This document shows, one piece after another, positions 5,970 to 9,552 of a DNA stretch of 9,552 nt. Numbering within the stretch: the first letter of the stretch is position 1; each line of letters opens with the position of its first letter. This DNA is from Ruminococcus sp. Lineage in GTDB: Bacteria > Bacillota > Clostridia > Oscillospirales > Ruminococcaceae. The notes under the pieces are model-generated. The model saw nothing but the letters and a program-made list of their open reading frames with translations. It did no database searches and was not told the origin of the DNA. The stretch is from contig JAFYET010000267.1 of NCBI GenBank assembly GCA_017544125.1, positions 1 through 9,552 on the forward strand, written 5' to 3'. The translations under genes were made by a program, and so were the position numbers.

Positions 5970-8378
5970 ATGGCAAAAACAGCAAGCAAGACTATTTCGG
6001 CAAAGGAGCTCAAGGAGCAGTTTGTCGATGTTTTGCATAACGACTATCAGACCACGCCCGAGGAGGCTTCTGACAAGCAGGTATACGGTGCGCTGGCAAG
6101 CATAGTTGTCAAGATACTTAAAGACAAGAGGCGCAGGTTCACCGTTGCTACCCACTCGGCAGGCAAGAAGAAGGTATACTACCTTTCAATGGAGTTCCTT
6201 ATGGGGCGCTCGCTCAAAACAAGCCTTTACAACTTAGAGATGATAGACGAGGCAACTCAGGTGCTCAAAGACTTCGGCATATCAATAAACTCGATATACG
6301 AGCAGGAGCCTGATGCAGGTCTCGGCAACGGCGGTCTCGGCAGACTTGCTGCCTGCTATCTTGACGGATTGGCAGCTACCGGCTATCACGCAACAGGTTA
6401 CTCTATCTGCTACGAATACGGCATATTCAAGCAGAAGCTCGAAGAGGGCTGGCAGACTGAGCTTCCCGACAACTGGCTGCCCGGCGGCTCATCATGGCTG
6501 AGAGCTTACCCCGACAAGGCTATAGAAGTACACTTTGACGGCGAATTAAAGGAATACTGGGACAACCAGTATCACTGCGTAACACACGAGAACTACACAA
6601 CAGTTCTTGCTATACCGTATGATATGTATGTATCTGGCTACGACAGCAAGGCTGTATCAAAGCTGAGGCTCTGGAAGGCTGACGTTGCCAGCTTTGATAT
6701 GCCCATGTTCAATCAGGGCGATTACTCAAAGGCACTTGGCCGCAACATCATGTCGCAGGCTATAACAAAGGTGCTCTACCCCAACGACAATCACCAGGAA
6801 GGCAAGAGCTTAAGGCTCAGGCAGCAGTATTTCATGTGCGCTGCATCTATCGGCGACATTGTAAACCAGCACATGAACACCTACGGCACCCTTGACAACC
6901 TTCATGAAAAAGTAGCTATTCACATCAACGACACCCACCCCACCCTTGCAATACCCGAGCTTATGAGGATACTGCTCGACGACTGCGGCTATTCCTGGGA
7001 CAAGGCATGGCATATAGTTCAGAACACCTTTGCATACACAAACCACACAGTAATGCCCGAGGCGCTTGAAAAGTGGGACTGCAACCTGTTAAAGAGCGTA
7101 ACGCCCAGAATATTCTCGATAATAGTTGAGATAAACGAGCGCTACTGCAAGGATCTGTGGGAGAGATACCACGACGAGCCGAAGGTATCGCATATGTCGA
7201 TAATTGAGAACAATATGTGCAAGATGGCGACTCTCTGCGTACACGCCTGCCACAGCGTAAACGGCGTTGCGAAGATACACTCGGAGATAATCAAGCACGA
7301 GACTTTCAAGGACGAGTATCTTGACACGCCCACAAAGTTCAAGAACGTTACTAACGGCATTGCATACAGGCGCTGGTTACAGCAGTCAAACCTAGGGCTG
7401 ACCGAACTTCTCAAGGAGAAGATAGGCAAGGGCTTCTTAAAGGACGCAAGCGAGCTGTCGAAGTTCTCGCTGTTTGCTGAGGACAAGGAAGTTCTCGAAA
7501 GGCTTGCAGCCATAAAGAAAGAGAACAAGGAGAAGTTTGCAAAGTACGTCAAGAACGAATACGGCAACATACTTAACACCGACTCGATATTCGACGTACA
7601 GGTAAAGAGGCTTCACGAATACAAGAGGCAGCAGCTCAATGCTCTGAACATCATAGCTGAATACAACTACCTCAAAGAGAACCCGAATGCTGACTTTGTG
7701 CCCAAGACATACATCTTTGCGGCAAAGGCTGCACCCGGCTACTACATGGCAAAGCAGATAATCAAGCTGATATGGAACATCTCGGAAGAGCTGAAGAAGG
7801 ACAAGAAGCTCTCTGAGAAGCTCAATGTTATATTCCTTGAAAACTACTGTGTATCCCTCTCTGAGAGGCTGATGCCTGCGGCTGAGATATCTGAGCAGAT
7901 ATCGCTTGCAGGTACTGAGGCATCGGGCACGGGCAACATGAAGCTGATGATAAACGGCGCTATCACCCTCGGCACGCTTGACGGCGCTAACGTTGAGATA
8001 CACGAGCAGGTAGGCGATGACAACATAGTTATCTTCGGCATGAACGTTGACGAGGTAGCACAGGCCAAGCCCCACTACAACCCGATGAACGTATACAATC
8101 AGAATCAGGTTGTAAGAGCTGCCATTGACACAATGACAAGAGGCATAAACGGTCAGCAGTTCAATGAGATAGCAACATCTCTGAAAACCAAGGATCCCTA
8201 CATGGCTCTCGCTGACTTTGATTCATACCAGAAGGCACAGGCTTTCGCAAGCGAGGCTTACAAGGACGTTCTGCGCTGGAACAAGATGAGCCTTTACAAC
8301 ATCTCGGGCGCCGGCATCTTCTCAGCAGACAGGGCTGTTGAGGACTATGCAAGAGAGATATGGTGTCTTAGCAAATAG
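5970..8378 (+). CDS. glgP: Glycogen/maltodextrin phosphorylase (GT35, PLP-dependent)
   Basis: An 802-residue cytoplasmic enzyme that releases glucose-1-phosphate from alpha-1,4-glucans using phosphate. The length matches bacterial phosphorylases (about 800). Family landmarks are all present: YYLSMEFLMGRSL near 70-82, the glycine-rich GLGNGGLGR at 117-125, HINDTHPTLAIPELMR from 318, VKRLHEYKRQ with phosphate-site Lys546, Arg547 and Lys552, and the pyridoxal-phosphate signature EASGTGNMK ending at Lys658, followed by TLGTLDGANVEI. I see no missing key residue. AGGAGG is 7 nt before the ATG. The gene is single, with a 532-bp upstream region containing a LacI-type operator and hairpins, and it is closed by a strong terminator. 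It would mobilise stored glycogen or imported maltodextrins. Sequence alone does not tell glgP from malP substrate preference. Confidence 0.97.
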   Translation: MAKTASKTISAKELKEQFVDVLHNDYQTTPEEASDKQVYGALASIVVKILKDKRRRFTVATHSAGKKKVYYLSMEFLMGRSLKTSLYNLEMIDEATQVLKDFGISINSIYEQEPDAGLGNGGLGRLAACYLDGLAATGYHATGYSICYEYGIFKQKLEEGWQTELPDNWLPGGSSWLRAYPDKAIEVHFDGELKEYWDNQYHCVTHENYTTVLAIPYDMYVSGYDSKAVSKLRLWKADVASFDMPMFNQGDYSKALGRNIMSQAITKVLYPNDNHQEGKSLRLRQQYFMCAASIGDIVNQHMNTYGTLDNLHEKVAIHINDTHPTLAIPELMRILLDDCGYSWDKAWHIVQNTFAYTNHTVMPEALEKWDCNLLKSVTPRIFSIIVEINERYCKDLWERYHDEPKVSHMSIIENNMCKMATLCVHACHSVNGVAKIHSEIIKHETFKDEYLDTPTKFKNVTNGIAYRRWLQQSNLGLTELLKEKIGKGFLKDASELSKFSLFAEDKEVLERLAAIKKENKEKFAKYVKNEYGNILNTDSIFDVQVKRLHEYKRQQLNALNIIAEYNYLKENPNADFVPKTYIFAAKAAPGYYMAKQIIKLIWNISEELKKDKKLSEKLNVIFLENYCVSLSERLMPAAEISEQISLAGTEASGTGNMKLMINGAITLGTLDGANVEIHEQVGDDNIVIFGMNVDEVAQAKPHYNPMNVYNQNQVVRAAIDTMTRGINGQQFNEIATSLKTKDPYMALADFDSYQKAQAFASEAYKDVLRWNKMSLYNISGAGIFSADRAVEDYAREIWCLSK

Positions 8379-8396
8379 AGATAATAAATCAGAAGT

Positions 8397-8430
8397 AAGA
8401 GGTAAGATGCCGCTGCGTCTTACCTCTTTT
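8397..8430 (+). terminator. Rho-independent terminator of glgP
   Basis: AAGAGGTAAGA (8397-8407) pairs perfectly with TCTTACCTCTT (8418-8428). Three more pairs, one a wobble, extend the stem inward to a CGCT loop. Ts follow at 8427-8430. It starts 19 nt after the glgP stop. Confidence 0.88.
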
Positions 8431-8527
8431 GGCGTATTTTCGGCACTTTACAGGCACTCTACCATAGGTTGAGCGGTCTATCCTAAGTAGTTTTTCATAG
8501 ATTTTCCCTTATTCAACCAACAGTTCG

Positions 8528-8556
8528 TGGACTTCCCTGCACGGGTGTGGTATGAT
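8528..8556 (+). promoter_or_regulatory. Extended -10 promoter for the leader and XRE gene
   Basis: TGGACT at 8528-8533, a 17-bp spacer and TATGAT at 8551-8556, preceded by TGG (extended -10). The predicted start is near 8563, immediately before the left arm of the inverted repeat at 8564. Between the glgP terminator and this promoter (8431-8527) I see only a 6-bp inverted repeat, GGTTGA/TCAACC (8467-8472, 8513-8518). Confidence 0.6.
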
Positions 8557-8563
8557 GAGGACA

Positions 8564-8738
8564 AGGTCAAGGGTGCACGACCATTATATGTCAGACACGC
8601 AGTCAGATTTTTTGTCAGGTTGTGCAGAAAGCTCGCCGGCATACTACCGTATGACAAGAGATTTCTGTGCAAGATGGCGGAAAATATGCAAGTGTATGGC
8701 ATATAAAGGCAAAGCCGGTGGTCGTGTAGCCTTGACCT
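8564..8738 (+). ncRNA. Putative structured 5' leader RNA (unidentified) upstream of XRE gene
   Basis: Arms 8564-8583 and 8719-8738 are complementary over 20 positions: 18 Watson-Crick pairs, one G-U and one G-G mismatch. They enclose 135 nt. Inside, 8620-8630 pairs with 8662-8672 (11 bp with two adjacent G-U pairs) and caps a CATAC/GTATG hairpin (8640-8653). ATATGC/GCATAT (8684-8704) forms another stem. All three wobbles are G-U only in the plus-strand RNA, which favours an RNA rather than a DNA role. The segment begins at the predicted transcription start and ends 4 nt before the AAAGGAGG ribosome site. This is the layout of a riboswitch or protein-binding leader. I do not recognise a known class. 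A small inverted-repeat mobile element (MITE) is the main alternative. Confidence 0.5.
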
Positions 8739-8758
8739 ACGCAAAGGAGGTAAGCATT

Positions 8759-9382
8759 ATGGATCAGGTAAAGATAGGCAAATTCATTGCAGCTTGCAGA
8801 AAGGAAAAGGGCTTGACCCAGGCGCAGCTTGCAGAGCGCTTAGGGATAAGCGACAGAGCCGTATCAAAATGGGAGACAGGCAAGAGTATGCCCGACTCGT
8901 CCATTATGCTGGAGCTTTGCGAGATCATAGGCATAACAGTAAACGACTTACTTACAGGGAGGAAAACTACTATGGAGAACTACAAGGAATTAGCAGAGAA
9001 AAATCTTTTAATGATGAGGCAGAGCGAGGAGCGAAGCAACAGGACTTTACTCAGGCTCGAGGTAGTTATAGGTCTTATATCGGGGCTTACGTTGGTTCTC
9101 TGCATCATGGCGGCGGCGCTTGCGAATGTAGACGACACGTGGATCGCGATACTGATATCTTTCGGCGGCATACAGTTTTTAGTAGCGGCGATGTTCTGCT
9201 TCTACATTGAGAAAGCTGCGGGCTACTACGAATGCGCAGAGTGCGGTCATCGCTACGAGCCCGATTTCATTCCCTCGATGTTTGCACCCCACATGGGGAG
9301 AACTAAGAGAATGAAATGCCCCAAGTGCGGGAAGAAGAGCTGGCAGAGGAAGGTGCTGGTGAGGGAAGAAGAAACTGAATAA
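8759..9382 (+). CDS. XRE-family regulator with two membrane segments and a zinc ribbon
   Basis: A 207-residue protein. Residues of about 5-65 form a Cro/CI-type helix-turn-helix (IGKFIAACRKEKGLTQAQLA, then ERLGISDRAVSKWETGKSMP). A charged linker (70-100) leads to two hydrophobic segments, about 101-123 and 128-150, likely transmembrane helices. The tail has CAEC (Cys159, Cys162) and CPKC (Cys187, Cys190), a zinc-ribbon-like pair. With both helices spanning, the HTH and the ribbon would both be cytoplasmic. The start at 8759 has AAAGGAGG 8 nt upstream. The frame is open back to 8552, but that part has no ribosome site and coincides with the inverted-repeat leader. It is a single-gene unit with its own promoter and terminator. 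The architecture suggests a membrane-tethered transcription regulator. Targets and signal are unknown, and autoregulation is possible. Confidence 0.88.
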   Translation: MDQVKIGKFIAACRKEKGLTQAQLAERLGISDRAVSKWETGKSMPDSSIMLELCEIIGITVNDLLTGRKTTMENYKELAEKNLLMMRQSEERSNRTLLRLEVVIGLISGLTLVLCIMAAALANVDDTWIAILISFGGIQFLVAAMFCFYIEKAAGYYECAECGHRYEPDFIPSMFAPHMGRTKRMKCPKCGKKSWQRKVLVREEETE

Positions 9383-9388
9383 ACAAAT

Positions 9389-9424
9389 AACCCGGCAGGC
9401 TGTGGAAAGTCTGCCGGGTTTTGT
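9389..9424 (+). terminator. Rho-independent terminator of the XRE gene
   Basis: AACCCGGCAG (9389-9398) pairs perfectly with CTGCCGGGTT (9411-9420) around a 12-nt loop. A short T-tract, slightly interrupted, follows. It begins 6 nt after the stop codon. Confidence 0.88.
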
Positions 9425-9478
9425 TGTAAGAGGGATTGGAAGTTGTGGGGGGGACAAAAACACAAGAAGGTTTTTTGT

Positions 9479-9552
9479 CAAACTTTTTTCCTCAAAAAAA
9501 GTTTGCGGGGACGGGGGCAGAGCCCCAGCAGGGCTTGGGACAGAGTCCCAAC
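9479..9552. repeat. Cluster of three palindromic repeats at right edge
   Basis: Three consecutive hairpins: CAAACTTTTTT/AAAAAAGTTTG (9479-9505, 11 bp), GGGGC-AGA-GCCCC (9514-9526) and TTGGGAC-AGA-GTCCCAA (9535-9551). The last two have identical AGA loops. The first could act as a bidirectional terminator for a gene to the right. The pair with shared loops looks like a REP-type intergenic repeat. It may continue beyond the window. Confidence 0.7.

Noticed and set aside
5665..6155. Minus-strand open frames across the glgP upstream region and start
   Set aside because: They overlap the glgP start and the promoter region, have no good ribosome site that I can see and show no family features. They are open by chance.
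8552..8758. In-frame N-terminal extension of the XRE gene from ATG 8552
   Set aside because: No ribosome site precedes 8552, and the stretch coincides with the inverted-repeat leader. The ATG at 8759 has an excellent AAAGGAGG at 8-nt spacing and starts the HTH domain properly.

Overview
The window looks like a piece of a Clostridia (Firmicutes) chromosome. A Ruminococcus-like gut or rumen bacterium is my best guess. The reasons are the strong AGGAGG-type ribosome sites, the bacterial glycogen phosphorylase, the XRE/zinc-ribbon membrane regulator and the style of intergenic repeats. The genus is an inference, not something the sequence proves.

Left part, minus strand (1-4563): a compact phage head and DNA-packaging operon. 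In transcription order it holds terminase small subunit, terminase large subunit, portal protein, prohead protease with a cysteine cluster and a long C-terminal extension, and a major capsid protein that runs off the left edge of the window. The genes overlap or nearly touch, and each has a good ribosome site. No integrase, repressor, replication or lysis gene lies upstream of the small terminase. The module stops abruptly at about 4563 next to chromosomal genes, so this is a prophage edge, a remnant or a domesticated packaging module.

Middle, plus strand (4564-5969): a Vat/CatB-type hexapeptide acetyltransferase (4787-5437) with its own extended -10 promoter. It is bracketed by two 35-bp tandem arrays of five 7-bp units each (4586-4620 and 5486-5520). 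A 532-bp intergenic region follows. It is rich in inverted repeats and includes a perfect 16-bp LacI-family-type operator and a candidate promoter for the next gene.

Right part, plus strand (5970-9552): a full-length glycogen/maltodextrin phosphorylase (glgP), a strong terminator, and then a promoter. Its predicted start falls just before a 175-nt segment enclosed by 20-nt complementary arms and containing further nested hairpins. This looks like a structured 5' leader RNA, or alternatively a small inverted-repeat element. It ends 4 nt before the ribosome site of an XRE-family regulator that carries two membrane segments and a C-terminal zinc ribbon. A terminator and a cluster of palindromic repeats close the window.

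The phage genes act together in procapsid assembly and DNA packaging. The phosphorylase and its upstream operator point to carbon-storage metabolism under sugar-responsive control. The acetyltransferase and the XRE gene appear to be single-gene units.
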